Below, piece after piece: positions 1-10,332 of a DNA stretch of 64,000 bases. The stretch lies in the NCBI GenBank assembly GCA_015179125.1, contig WHVA01000012.1, positions 248,001 to 312,000 of the forward strand, written 5' to 3'. The notes below the pieces were generated by a model, which worked only from the letters and a program-made list of their open reading frames with translations, had not been told where the DNA came from and searched no databases. A program made the position numbers and the translations under genes. The DNA comes from Gautieria morchelliformis (lineage: Eukaryota > Basidiomycota > Agaricomycetes > Gomphales > Gomphaceae). How positions within the stretch are numbered: the first letter of the stretch is position 1; every line of letters begins with the position of its first letter.

Positions 1-2
1 AG

Positions 3-281
3 CCCGCAGTTCCGAATACAATTCCGAATCAAGAACAGCCTCCGCCTCCGCCAGTCGTCATCGACGGAGAACCGGAATATAAAATCTCGGAAATTCTCAA
101 GTCCAAGCTCGACAGACGATACCGCTGCCAACTCCAATACCTAGTCAAGTGGGCAGGCTATGAAAACACCGATGAAGAGACCTCGTGGATTTCCGCCACG
201 GAACTAGACCACGCCTCTGACCTCGTCTCTGATTTCCACAAGTCATATCCTGATAAGCCTGGCCCCATTTCCGCGCCCTAG
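3..281 (+). CDS. Gypsy family A pol C-terminus: chromodomain
   Basis: The open frame runs in from the window edge and ends at 281. It carries a chromodomain: the stretch YKISEILKSK, then the core LVKWAGYE followed by ETSWISATEL, and a C-terminal helix. Chromodomains at the integrase C-terminus define chromoviruses and are thought to steer integration toward modified chromatin; that is known for the family, not shown here. Only the last ~92 residues are visible. Confidence 0.85.
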   Translation, partial: PAVPNTIPNQEQPPPPPVVIDGEPEYKISEILKSKLDRRYRCQLQYLVKWAGYENTDEETSWISATELDHASDLVSDFHKSYPDKPGPISAP

Positions 282-476
282 TCATTTCCGCCCTCATTTC
301 CGACACCATTGCTTTCTTACAAATTCTCAAGTCATTGTTAAAATCCGATTATTATTCTGATACGCTAATTTCCAACACTTCAAGAAAATTATTACAAGTC
401 ACCCCGACACCCTACTCCTCCCTCATCGTTTCCGCCTCTTCCTCGTTCTTCTTTTCCACACCCTCTTCCGCATTCA
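282..476. other. Spacer between chromodomain and antisense region
   Basis: About 195 bp of pyrimidine-rich DNA between the end of the pol frame and the end of the oppositely oriented reading region. No further gene is visible. Confidence 0.5.
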
Positions 477-1647
477 CTATCTCCACACTGACCAACTCGG
501 TCCCCACCCTTGTATCCACCACCTGACTCGGACCCGCTTCCCCCCATTCTCCTCCTGCATCCGCAAGTCCATCATTTCCCGGACCATGTCATTCCGCCAC
601 CGGTACTCCCACTTGAACTGCTCCAAGACCGCCGACATGACGGTCATCTGGTTCTGGAAGGACAACAACTGCTGTTGTTGAACTTCCGCCATCTCCTCCA
701 GAGTGCTCCGGATCCCCCGCTGGGATCTCCGGATACCCCTCAATGACCTCGCGATGTCGAACAATGGTGACACCATGGAGAAGCGGTTGAGCACCGCAGT
801 CTCCGAGGTTCCGGTCACCGGAAACCCCTCTGGCTTCTTTCCGCTCGGTCCCGGTTTCGACTTGGGGGTTTCAGGCCCCTCGGTCTCAACCCTGCGCCGT
901 TTCCGCTCCACCCTCACGGCACACCCATCCACCACACAACGACACTTCTTGTCCCGGCACCGTTCGCAGGCCGTCTCCCGCGGATTTTCCGACCACACAC
1001 ACTCCAGGCCCTTGACCTCGCATGTGTCGCAAGGAGCCTTCTCCTCCTCGCCGTCCCTGGTTTTCCTTTTCCGGGTCGTGGGATTTTCCGGCCCCAGCTC
1101 TTGCAACTCCAGTATCCGGGCCATCTTCTCTTTCCGAGCCTGCTGGAACTCGTCCGCCCTCCGTTTCCGCTCCGCAACGATGTTTGGCATGGGAGCACCT
1201 TCTTTCTGCTTCCCCTTGCCCTCTGGAGTCAGCGTGCTTTCCGCACTACTTTCCGCTTCCGACTCCCCCTCGGATTCTACGACTCTCTGGCAGTTTTTCT
1301 GTGAGCTCCGGAACACCCCACACAACATTTCCGACTCACCCGGGATTTCCCTGCCTTTTCCGCCGCGGCCTTGTCTTCCGCAGCCTTTTTGGCCGCGTCC
1401 TGTTTCTGCTGTTCTTCGCGGACACGCGACTCCTCCTTGCGACGTCTACGGTCACGATCCTCCTTCTCCTTCTGCTCCTGTTCCCGACGCTCCAGTTCCT
1501 TGCGCTCCTCCTCCAGACGTTCCCTCTCTTTCCGCACGGCTTCCTCGGCCTCGCGCTTTTCGGCCAGTTCCTTCTGGCAAGCATGTCAGCAAAATGCTGC
1601 TTCATCTCGGCACTGGACATTTTGGAGAAGTCGACTGGAGTACTCAT
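477..1647 (-). other. Antisense reading region with Zn2Cys6-like cluster in Gypsy A
   Basis: On the strand opposite to pol, a reading region begins at 1647 (MSTPVDFSKM), 123 bp from the 3' LTR, and ends at 477 near the pol stop. It is spread over more than one frame and no reconstruction is attempted. Parts in order: a short N-terminal helix, a long Glu/Arg/Lys-rich coiled coil, a cysteine cluster (936-1031), a basic patch (RKRRR) and a second helical, Gln-rich segment (AEVQQQQLLSF). The six cysteines have spacing C-x2-C-x6-C-x10-C-x2-C-x6-C, the Zn2Cys6 (Gal4-type) pattern, beginning PCDTC; extra cysteines lie beside it. Element D (41951-42037) has the same cluster in the same place. A DNA-binding or silencing-control role is inference. 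It could also be a non-functional relic. Confidence 0.55.
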
Positions 1648-1756
1648 GGTGGATCAAAATGAAGACGTGTCTTGTTTCCCGCCTATCTTTCGAACTCCGA
1701 CGCATTTGTTCACAGGTCACGTGATTCCGACTTGTGGTCTTGCGGGGCTCGACCTT

Positions 1757-1769
1757 AGAAGGGAGATAC
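1757..1769 (+). other. Polypurine tract of Gypsy A
   Basis: AGAAGGGAGATAC lies directly before the LTR start TGTTACG. It is the expected plus-strand primer site. Elements B (ending at 34063) and D (ending at 42714) have similar G-rich tracts ending in TAC. Confidence 0.75.
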
Positions 1770-2422
1770 TGTTACGACCGTTCATTTCCGACTTCCGACC
1801 CTCAGTTCCACCACACCTTCCGCCCCCCGATATTTCCGACATTCTGCCCCTTGTACATTTCCCTTGTTCTTTCGACTCTATTACTTGGACCCACCGGACC
1901 CACCTTACCGATCATCAAGACCATATGTCCGACCCTCCTTGTGTTTCGTTGTCAGATATGTTTTCCCGACCCCTTGTTCTTTGCCATTGTTCTACCTTAC
2001 CCTGAACCCCCCTTGTAGTCCCATTGCTCCCAATAGTTAGTTTCCCACACATTGTCTACTCGACTTCCGCTTCCCCCGGAATTTGCTTAGTACCATATCA
2101 TTACCTGTTGTCTCAGCTCTTTGTATAAAAGCCTGTCATGTATGTCTCTTATTCTGCAATCAGATAATCGCCTTCGATACTTGATTTCCTTCGCTCCATC
2201 TCCTGTTCTTAGCACAGCGAGTCTAGCAAGATCTCAGTCTCTCCGCCTTCCGCCTTCCGCCTCAGTTCCGACTCAAGTTCCGACCAAACCTTGGTTCAGT
2301 ACTTTCCGCCTTCCGACTCAATTCCAAAATACTTAGGACGATAGTTCATTGGGGGCGCAACCTATAAGTTGTAGCCGCTGTCCTTTCCAGTTCCGACTTA
2401 GCGGAAATCTCGATACGTAACA
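1770..2422 (+). repeat. 3' LTR, Gypsy family A
   Basis: A 653-bp LTR, TGTTACGACC to ACGTAACA, preceded by a polypurine tract. A TATA-like TGTATAAAAG lies near 2121-2130. It matches the LTRs at 28311 and 63802 (same strand) and at 35140 (opposite strand) over their length. The Copia integrase frame resumes right after it. Confidence 0.9.
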
Positions 2423-3299
2423 CAAATGTGCCTCAAACTTCGGTGATGAAGTACACAGTGACCTGTGGGGACCAACTCCGGTTGCCACGAAGGCCGGAAA
2501 GCGTTACTATGTCACTTTTACAGACAATATGACACGCTTAACTCACCTCTACCTTCTGCGCACAAAAGATGAAGTGCTGGGCGCCTACAAGGAATACACT
2601 ACATGGTGCAGCACTCAGCTCAATGCTAATGTCAAGACCCTACACTCAGACTGTGGTGGGGAATATCTAGGGAAGGATTTTGAGCTTTACCTTAACACAA
2701 AAGGTACTGAGCAAAAGCTTACTGTCCATGATACTCCTCAACACAATGGAGTCGCAGAACGATGCAACCGCACCATCATAGAGTGGATACATGCCCTGTT
2801 GCATGCGAGTGGTCTGCCAAGGTTTCTGTGGGGAGAAGCTGCACGTCATATGGTTTGGCTGATGAATAGGACACTCACCAAGTCTGTCGAAGGCATGATG
2901 CCCTTCGAAGCTGCTTTCGGAAAGAAACCAGACCTTCAGAATGTATGCAAATGGGGTGAGAAGGTATGGGTGCGCACCGAAAGTGGAGACAAACTCGGCG
3001 GATGTGTAACTGAAGGGCGCTGGTTAGGCATAGATGATCGCAGCAAAGGTGTTCGTATATATTGGCCTGACAAGCAGACGGTCACTGTGGAATGCAATGT
3101 CTGTTACGATCCGTCAGCTTCTCGTCTCGAGGGGGAGGATTTGCAAGTAGTCGAAATGAAAACTGACTTACCCTCAGCAGTCCCTAAACCTACTGCCCCT
3201 CAGCACCTCCAGTTCCCGACACCAGCCCATCTGACTCCGAGGTTGAGACACCTGCGAAACATGTATGCAAGCCCAGTCAGCGCATTCGCGACATCCTAG
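2423..3299 (+). pseudogene. Copia integrase core (fossil)
   Basis: Shows the DLWGP region and the Copia integrase motifs LHSDCGGEYLG (second catalytic Asp), DTPQHNGVAER (catalytic Glu region) and the downstream region around KVWVR. The first part abuts the Gypsy A LTR. Part of a broken element. Confidence 0.85.
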
Positions 3300-3358
3300 A
3301 AGGACATGGAACTGCCTCTCACCGATCATCTGACCCAGTTATCGCAACTGGAGTCCAA

Positions 3359-4218
3359 ATGCCCACTGCCACTGAAAACATGCTAGAAGGTGAAGGATCA
3401 GCGGACTGGATGATGATGGCAGTTGAATCAGATGAGTACGCACTGGTGGCACAAACCAGTGAAACCGAGGCTCTCAAACCTCGCTCCCTGGCTGAAGCAA
3501 AACGACGCCCCAACTGGCATCTGTGGGAAAAGGCAATACAAGACGAGTTAGCACTTCTCTGGAATCAGGAACTTGGGAACTCATCGAAGCCCCAACCAAT
3601 GCAAATATTGTGGGTTCCAAATGGGTATTCCAGGCGAAGAAAGACACAGCTGGAAATGTAGTAAGATACAAAGCTTGTCTTGTCGCGCAAGGGTTTTCAC
3701 AAGTACCTGGAGTGGATTATTTTGATACCTTCGCCCCAGTTGCCAAGCTTGCATCTATCCGAACTGTGCTTGCGCTAGCTGCAGCAAAGGACATGGAGCT
3801 ACATCAAATTGACATCAAGGGCGCATATTTAAATGGAGAACTTACCGAAAACGAGACAATCTACATGTCCCAGCCTCCTGGGTATCATGCACCGAACTGC
3901 TCTGGAAAGGTCTGCAGCTTGCGGAAAATGCTCTATGGACTGAAACAGTCAGGGTGGCGCTGGTACCAGAAACTTGTAGAAATAATGCTAACCAAACTCA
4001 TGTTCTCCCATTGTGACGTAGATCAGGCTGTGTTCTATCGACACACGAACTCGGCCACTATAATCGTCCTGGTCCATGTGGACGACTGCACAATAGCTGC
4101 AACAACGCCAGCCCTTGTGAACCAGTTCAAAAGGGGAATTTCTAACCACGTTGAAATTACCGACCTTGGCGAACTGCATTGGCTGTTAGGTATAGAAGTC
4201 AAGCGCGATAGAGAATAA
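3359..4218 (+). pseudogene. Copia reverse transcriptase (fossil)
   Basis: Typical Copia RT: the linker ending in WELIEAP, then VGSKWVFQAKKD, KACLVAQGFSQVPG, DYFDTFAPVAKL, DIKGAYLNGEL and the catalytic region LVHVDDC, followed by GELHWLLGIEV. Part of a broken element. Confidence 0.9.
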
Positions 4219-4404
4219 CGCACCATACACCTCTCCCAACGCGCATACATCAACTCTATTATCTGCCGCTACAATTTCAATGATCTTAAGCCGGCATCCA
4301 CACCAATGCAGCATGGCCTACTCCTCTCAATGTCACCAACACCGAAAACCATGGCTGAATGGGCACAAATGTGAGACATACCCTACAGAGAAGCTGTCGG
4401 CTCA

Positions 4405-5019
4405 TTGATGTACGCAGCACTTGGTACTCACCCTGATATCGCCTTCGCTGTTCAGTCCATATCATGCTATTCCACAAAATTTGGTCCTGTACACTGGAAC
4501 ACTTTCAAGCGGATATTTCAGTACTTAAAAGGGACAAAAGAATTTTGGTTGACTTATGGGCATACTAAGACCGAGCTCACAGGATACGCAGACACCGACG
4601 GTAGCATGGCCGAAGATAGGCGTGCCATATCCGGATATGCGTTCATTATTCACGGTGGAGCAGTTCCCTGGAGTGCAAAGCGTCAGCAGATTGTCTCACT
4701 GTCAACAACAGAAAGCAAATATGTAGCAGCCGCTCACGCTGCAAAAGAAGTGAAGTGGCTTCACTCTTTGATCCAACAACTCTTTGACCCAGAGATGTCA
4801 CCTACGACATTGTTTTTGGACAACCAATCAGCGATCTCTCTGGCAAAAGATCACCAATATCATGCATGTACCAAACACATCGACATCCATTTCCACTTCA
4901 TACGATGGATCGTGGAACAGGGCATCCTGCGCTTGGTATACTGCCCTACAGACGACATGATAGCAGATGCACTTACCAAAGCGTTACCATCCACCAAGGT
5001 GAAGCACTTCACCGTTTAA
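4405..5019 (+). pseudogene. Copia RNase H (fossil)
   Basis: Starts at the conserved MYAALGTHPDIAFAV, then the RNase H segments GYADTDGSMAEDR, SLSTTESKYVAA and LFLDNQSAISLA, and ends with a TDDMIADALTKALP-type C-terminus. Closely follows the RT as in other Copia elements. Confidence 0.9.
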
Positions 5020-5046
5020 CTTGGGCTGTTGACGGTTTGAGGGGAG

Positions 5047-5300
5047 TGTTGGAACTGTGGGTACTGCGGGCAGGTGACCATGCACATAATGCAAACACGT
5101 CACAGCCGCTCATTGTACTTGCTTGCCAGGTATATGCAGGTGGAACACCCATTGTTGTCATTGTTCTTTCCTTTCTTTTGTTGTCCTCTTTAGTTTAGAA
5201 CAATAACCTCTTAGAGTATAAGTAGAACACCATTACATCGCTCTCCTCTGTTGTGAAACCCGAGACATGCCGGCCGCTCAGGACCGGCCCAAGCGCGTAC
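5047..5300 (+). repeat. Copia 3' LTR (end uncertain)
   Basis: Begins TGTTGGAACTG directly after a purine tract. It contains GAGTATAAGTAG (5215), a motif also found in the solo Copia-like LTR at 51537-51819. The 3' boundary is not clear. Confidence 0.5.
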
Positions 5301-6163
5301 ATGCGCTGCGTTCCCCCTTGTACGCTTCCCGTTCTCGTCCGACTCTCACCCCACGACTCGGATCAATTTCCCCACTCCATTCCCATGACCATCACCCGAT
5401 CCAGCGTATGCACATGTACAATTAGGTATACAACTATCCATGATCTGACTCCACTCCGGGCATAACCCCGGAGATCGATCCCCGCACCATCTCCCATCTG
5501 ATCCCCCATGTACATTTATTAGTACTCCACACCAAGCTACATATCTCCCAGTTAGCAGTGTCCCATCCAGTATATAGCTGTTACCTTTGTATGCTCAAAG
5601 AACTAGACAATTGTAATTGCCCACTTCTGCGCTACTCTCAGCTTCAGTCCCTTGCCACTCCAGCCTAGGAGACATAGGCTACAGAACCATTTGTACACTA
5701 CAATCTAGTAGTATAGTTCCATCGAGTCTCCTTCCGAGTGAATCGCCACTCCCTTCCCAGACCGAGGCGGAGAGAGACAAAGGATGGAACAGAACTCGGT
5801 GCGCTGAACGCAGAAACGGACGGAACTCGAGTGTTAGCTAACTCTAGCTGTAACACTAAACAGAGCTGCAGTGCAGCTGAAAGGGCTGAAACCGATGTAT
5901 TTGTTGTAACTACTGGGATAGCTACATATATGAGTGTCGAAGGTATGGGCGGCTCGGTCAGGGGTCAGCGGAGTGGGAACTAGATAGGTGTATCCTAAAG
6001 CGGATTGTCCTGGGAAAATGCCGCTTCACAACACAGGCAACGCTGACATAGTAAAGAGATGAACTAATATATACCAGTTTACAACATCCTCAGTCATTTG
6101 GCTACGCTCTCACGTTCAAGCACTGAGTTTGTTATCACAGGTTTCTATACAGATCATATAATC
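5301..6163. other. Unassigned DNA, possibly LTR-derived
   Basis: No credible gene. A TATA-like segment CCAGTATATAGC (5571) and a segment ending CTGTAACA (5853) suggest another LTR remnant, possibly starting TGCCGGCCGC near 5268, but I find no matching target duplication. Confidence 0.3.
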
Positions 6164-7069
6164 TTACATTTTCAGCTTGTCGGGAAGCTCAAGGGTCACC
6201 ATCCAGGCGTCGTTATGCACCTCGACGACGCGGTATGGTCCAATGTACCACGGGACGAGTTTTCTGGCTCTTCCTTTCGGTAGAGTCAGGTTTTGGGTTG
6301 AGAGGTAGACGCGGTCGTTGGCTGTGTACCTGTCGCTCATCGTACGTTTCTTGTTTGCATGAAACGTTTGCGTCACTCGATGCTCTATGATTGCATCGTG
6401 TGCCGCCATCAGGTTCCATCTGGCCTGATGTGCGAACCGGGCTACCCCTTTAAACGGGGTGTCCATGGCTATGGGGAGGTCTATCCGCGGCATATAGCCG
6501 TGGTTCAGCTCAAAGGGAATGAACCCTGTGGTCGCGGTGACATTGCTGTTGAGGGCGACCTCAACCATTGGGCATTTCGACACCCAATCCTTCTGATTGT
6601 CCCTGATGACCGCGTGCAATATCTGTCTGATCCAGTGGTTTGCGCGCTCGGTGGCTCCATCCGTTTGGGGATGGAAGGCAGTCGACATGAGGAGCTTGGT
6701 CCCCATGAGTCGCTGTAGTTCACGCCAGAAGATCAACGTGAACTTCGAGTCTCTATCTGAGACGATGGAGTCTGGGACTCCATGGAGTCGAATGATTTCT
6801 TTCAGAACCAGCCAGGCTACTCCCTTGGCTGACACACTCGTCGTGGTTGGAATGAGGTGGACGTGCGACGTTAGTTGGTCGATGACTACCATCAGGTAGT
6901 CACAGTCATTAGATTTGGGAAGGGGCCCCATGAAGTCAATGCCAATCGACTGCCATGGCCTATCTGGAATGGGTAGGCTGTGTAGTAAGCCTTTGGGCCG
7001 TTGTGGCCCAGTTTTCATCATCTGGCACTTCGCGCATGATGTGCAGAATGACTCGATGTCCAGGCTCAT
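6164..7069 (-). pseudogene. Gypsy C integrase (fossil)
   Basis: Shows the C-terminal zinc-finger residues (CTSCAKCQ), then IGIDFMGPLPKS (first catalytic Asp), PDSIVSDRDSKF (second Asp), STAFHPQTDGATERAN (catalytic Glu) and a GPYRVVE C-terminal domain. Typical Ty3/Gypsy integrase; the last part of the family's pol is not present. Confidence 0.9.
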
Positions 7070-7585
7070 GCCCAGCCACCAATATGACCTTCGAACGTAG
7101 TTTGATGTCTTCAGATGGCCGTAGTGACCAACTATCTGGTGTGCTCAATCGATGATTATTTCAATCAGCTTCCTTCCCCTTGAAGAACAGATCGGGGGAC
7201 GGCAATGACGTCTCTCTTGAGCTGATTCTTAGTCCAGATCAGCCCATCCCGGATTCCAAATCTTGGGTGCGCGTCTGGGTGCTCCATGATCTTTGAGAAC
7301 ATGGTGTCCCTATGGTATGCATCTCGTAAGACCTTGGACAGGTCTACACCTTGTTCAATGCTCCGGCGCAGGGGTGCGCCATCGTTACCTGTGGCGATGA
7401 CTCTGACACCATTGTCGTCGTCGTCGCATGATGCGGTGCCGTTCGCGGGCTTTGTGAGCCCTCGTATATTGCGGCGGATTCCATTATCTGTGCCTCTGTC
7501 TTCTCCGTGAGGCGGTTAGACCATCTTGTCACTGCTGTTCGCAGCTTGATATACCGGTCGGTGGGCAGTAGCTCACCTTCCGGGT

Positions 7586-8197
7586 CTAAACATTTACGAA
7601 TACATGGTCCGGGTGATTGTCATCACTCGTGTCACTCTCATAGTAGAACGACAGGCAGTCTGCCACCTTGTTCTCTACACCATCAATATGTACGGTGTTG
7701 AAGTTGAAACGGGATAGAAACTCCCACCATCTGACCGCCAGGTCAGATGGGCTCTTCTGGGTCTCAAAGTATTCGAGCCCTTTGTGGTCTGTGACAAGGG
7801 TGAACCTTTGTCCCACTAGTTTATCCTCCCATTTCATGAGAGCCTCGAGCACCACGATTGTCTCATGCTCATGAGTCCGGTAGTGTTGCTGAGCAACACT
7901 GAACTTCTTTGACAAGAAGCCGGCTGGCCAACAGGTTTTCCAGTCAGGGCCTTGGCCATAGACTGCACCGACGCTTGCTTTTGACCCATCGGTGATTACC
8001 CAGATTGGCTCTGGGCACCATGTGTCGATTGGACGCAGGATCAGGGCCTTACAGGCCAACACTTTAATGCTTTGCCAGCATTTATCCAGCAGCGGAGTCC
8101 ATTCAAATGGATGGTTGTTATGTGCACAGCCCGATAACGGGGTCGTGTATGCGCTAACATCTGGCATGTAATGTGCCAGGTATTGTACCAGCCCGCA
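7586..8197 (-). pseudogene. Gypsy C RNase H region (fossil)
   Basis: Starts in the RT connection (YLAHYMPDVSAYTTPLSG). It continues with the RNase H segments ITDGSKASVGAV, ARTHEHE-like RTHEHETIVVLEAL, LVTDHKGLEYF and a C-terminal NKVADCLSF. Related to fungal Gypsy RNase H. Confidence 0.85.
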
Positions 8198-9004
8198 GAC
8201 TCAAGCTGGAACGGCATCACCTCATCCGTGTTGAGGTTGTACAGCACGCCCCACGCGGGGTGCCCGCCGATGCTCGTGTAGTTGTGCTCGACCTTGTCGA
8301 AGATGATCGCGTGCGTGGGCGACACGACCGTGATCTGCATCGCCGACACGCCGGTCAGGCCCCGCTCTATCAGGGTCCAGCCGTCCGCTTCTGTGATCAG
8401 CGGCGGGGCGAGCACGTCGGCGAGCGTCACGACAAAGGCGTCCACGCTCAAGGCGAACCCAAGAGCGGTGTTTTGGATGGTAATGGTATACGTGTCGAAA
8501 GGGAGTGTGAGATTGTCGAATATCCGCTGCTCATTCGTCACGTTGGAGCAGGCATTCACCGTCGTCACGACGGGAGGCGTGGTGTTCAGGGAGACCTGGC
8601 GTCCCACCGGCCAGATCAGCGACAACGCCCCAAACACAAGGCTCACGAACCTGCGCAACGCCACGATCGGGCCCCGTGACACCGAACCACTCGATGCCCG
8701 TGCCCGTGAATGTGAACGACACCGACGCCGCAGGGTCAGTCGAGACGTGCAGGGTCGAATTGACAGCAGTAGCGTCCACGGTGCCAGTCCAATTCCCGTT
8801 GTACGTGATCGCGCTGCTGGTGTCGTCGAACGCCTGCGTGCCCTCGGGCGCGAGGAACGGCAGGAACGGCTGGGGGAACGCGTATACCGGAATGGTGATA
8901 ATGGACGGCGGCTTCAGCGCGTTGCACGTCGTGTTCTGCGCCACAGCGACCCTGGAGGCCAGCAACGCCCCCCACACTGGGAGGTGCCTGCGAGAGAGTA
9001 ACAT
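8197..9004 (-). pseudogene. Glyoxal oxidase-type gene, 5' part, cut by Gypsy C
   Basis: The start at 9004 gives a signal peptide (MLLSRRHLPVWGALLA, with VAVAQ near the cleavage site). Exon 1 is 9004-8651, a 55-bp GT-AG intron is 8650-8596, and exon 2 runs to about 8197. The N-terminal half is a Ser/Thr/Asn-rich beta-type domain with FTGTGIEWFGVTGPDRG. After it comes the start of a glyoxal oxidase (AA5 copper radical oxidase): GVSAMQ, VVSPTHAIIFDKVEHN and GHPAWGVLYNLNT. Those enzymes oxidise aldehydes to acids and make H2O2 outside the cell, feeding peroxidases. Here the sequence passes into Gypsy C RNase H DNA, so the catalytic Tyr-Cys and copper-binding part is missing. The remaining 5' part may still be transcribed. 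The family call is good; substrate unknown. Confidence 0.75.
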
Positions 9005-9117
9005 GAGCCTGCGTGGCTCACGGTCAGCATACACACGGGCGCACAAGGTGGGGCGCGAAATACGTACGTGCTGCGATGAAGTGAGCAGAGGTGCAGAAAT
9101 TGGCTCTCTCTCGCGCA

Positions 9118-9124
9118 TTTTATA
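9118..9124 (-). promoter_or_regulatory. TATA box of the glyoxal-oxidase-type gene
   Basis: TATAAAA on the minus strand, about 114 bp before the proposed start codon. Confidence 0.5.
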
Positions 9125-9281
9125 CAGCACGCTTCAAGATATTTGAAATGGCGCCGCGCCCAGCAGGTGTGATAGAATCAGAATCCATATTCACATGTGG
9201 AATGTGACCCTCTCAAGTTTCATTTTGGCAGCCCCCATTGGCTGCACCGGCCTGGGACTGTCATGCGGTCTTGCATTCTAA

Positions 9282-9608
9282 TTATTCTAATCTATTGAGC
9301 CGCTCAGCGCTGAGCCGCCTCATGCCCGACTCAATACGTACTTCCGCGTGAAACGCCCGGGTAAAGGTGAAGATGCGGGTGCCGGCGTGGAGTGTCTTGA
9401 TATATATGTCTTCGCCGGGGAAGCTGTCTGCTGTGACAGCTTCAGTCAGGTCGGCTTCGGTGGCATAATACAGCGCAGTCGGGTCACGTTGGTCACATCT
9501 GGCTTGGCGACGTCCAGTTAGCGCATTCCTCAACATGCAGATGATCAGCGGACCGAGTACGCGTTCATTCGACGCCACCACATTCACAATGTCATTTACG
9601 GTGGGCAC
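9282..9608 (-). CDS. Hypothetical ORF, 108 aa
   Basis: Open frame from MPTVNDIVNVVASNE to the end at 9282. I do not recognise it. It could be one exon of a larger gene: it has no signal peptide or membrane segment, and its composition is protein-like (IYIKTLHAGTRIFTF). No splice partners were identified. Confidence 0.25.
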   Translation of the reverse strand: MPTVNDIVNVVASNERVLGPLIICMLRNALTGRRQARCDQRDPTALYYATEADLTEAVTADSFPGEDIYIKTLHAGTRIFTFTRAFHAEVRIESGMRRLSAERLNRLE

Positions 9609-9901
9609 CCCGGTACTTCAAACTCCGATGCACCCTTTGTATACATGAGTAATAGAAAAAATACCAAGATAAAAGAGTAAAAGATTCTCCGGCGCACGAA
9701 GAGGCCGGATCATCATTCGCCGCCCGACCCTCCCGGGTCTGTTGAGGTCGGGACACTAAAGCCTTGTTCGCGCCTCCAAAATAGTATATGTGTGTCATAA
9801 GCATGTATTCAATACATAAATAAAGAGCTTGTACACTGTAGAAAGAATAAGCGCTATATTTCAGTTCCGCTTGCACTACAGCTAAATTACAGTACCAATT
9901 T

Positions 9902-10046
9902 GTACTGAAATTTAGTCCTCAAAAAATAATTTCATACAGCACTAAAAATCAGTACTATACAAGTACTGAAATTTAGTCCCCAAAAAATAAATTTCATCCA
10001 GCACTAAAAATCAGTACTATACAAGTACTGAAATTTAGGTACAGGA
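9902..10046. repeat. 61-62 bp tandem repeat with internal palindromes
   Basis: Units at 9902-9962 and 9963-10024 plus a partial third. Each contains CACTAAAAATCAGTAC followed by an inverted version, so each can fold on itself. Relatives of the AAAAATCAGTNC core lie at 12960-13080. Such subterminal repeats fit the end of a CACTA-like DNA transposon, but no complete end pair is found. Confidence 0.55.
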
Positions 10047-10086
10047 AAAAATGCAAAGTCCAATGATGAATAAAAAATTTTTTTAC

Positions 10087-10332
10087 CTAATCATGATCAA
10101 TCTCCGGGTCCACAAACACCGTCCTGGCGAAATCGCCGCTTCTGTCCACTATGCCCCATTCATTCCCTCCTCGCTTCACGCTCCCGATGACGCATTCCAT
10201 GGTACGCAAATCGATCACTACAGAGACCCTCGTCTCTGTGTATGTCGTTACCTCACTGGTTGCATCCTTCCCACCAGTTGAGCACCGCTGCACAACAGCC
10301 ACTTCATTGGGCACCGGAACAGGTGGTAACAA
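10087..10332 (-). CDS. C-terminal exon of a transposon-type protein
   Basis: The frame reads TGGKDATSEVTTYTETRVS, then VIDLRTMECVIGSV, NEWGIVDRSGDFARTVF and ends DPEIDHD at 10087. A decayed relative with FVDPEIIEHDY and the same flanking DNA lies at 55243-55390. From memory, the pattern GKDAT..E...Y...(V)xDL....(C)VxGxV...WGIxDRSG is common at the C-termini of large transposon-associated proteins in Agaricomycetes (Tnp2/CACTA-like or KDZ-like); this is not verified. Repeats at 9902-10046 just beyond the stop would fit subterminal transposon DNA. Upstream exons probably lie at 10304-10582 (GFYFSDLETLWFN) and 10639-10980, but splice phases could not be settled. Confidence 0.45.
   Translation of the reverse strand: MLPPVPVPNEVAVVQRCSTGGKDATSEVTTYTETRVSVVIDLRTMECVIGSVKRGGNEWGIVDRSGDFARTVFVDPEIDHD

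Larger units (their letters stand above)
1..2422 (+). mobile_element. Gypsy (chromovirus) element, family A, 3' portion
   Basis: This is the 3' end of a Ty3/Gypsy chromovirus whose left part lies before the window. In order: the C-terminal chromodomain of the pol polyprotein (3-281), a spacer, an oppositely oriented accessory reading region (477-1647), a polypurine tract (1757-1769) and a 3' LTR (1770-2422). The sequence resuming at 2423 is the integrase region of a Copia element, so family A inserted into Copia and is the younger of the two. Related LTRs occur at 28311-28964, 35140-35790 and 63802-64000. The visible part looks fairly well kept; whether the whole element is intact cannot be judged from here. 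Confidence 0.85.
2423..5300 (+). mobile_element. Ty1/Copia element, interrupted by Gypsy A
   Basis: Pol region of a Copia element in Copia order: integrase core (2423-3299), reverse transcriptase (3359-4218), RNase H (4405-5019), then a purine tract GAGGGGAG and the LTR start TGTTGGAACTG at 5047. The gag/protease part is on the far side of Gypsy A, outside the window. The element is broken in several places. The LTR end is uncertain (roughly 5270-5350). Confidence 0.85.
6164..8197 (-). mobile_element. Gypsy element, family C, 3' half
   Basis: Minus-strand fragment holding the RNase H part (about 8197 to 7586) and the integrase (about 7148 to 6164). It covers exactly the part of pol missing from the family C fragment at 36041-41200, which has gag, protease and RT. 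At 8197 it abuts a glyoxal-oxidase-type gene piece. No LTR is recognised at its 3' end. Broken; looks old. Confidence 0.8.

Noticed and set aside
703-2005. Long plus-strand frames (319 and 327 codons) opposite the antisense region of Gypsy A
   Set aside because: They are Pro/Ser/Leu/Phe-rich shadows of the Glu/Arg-rich minus-strand coiled coil and run past the polypurine tract into the LTR.
8173-8679. 168-codon plus-strand frame, Arg/His-rich
   Set aside because: Shadow of the glyoxal-oxidase-type exons on the minus strand, which have a signal peptide, intron and family motifs.
9900-10046. CRISPR-like repeat-spacer pattern
   Set aside because: The units are contiguous tandem copies with internal palindromes and no unique spacers; the genome is eukaryotic.
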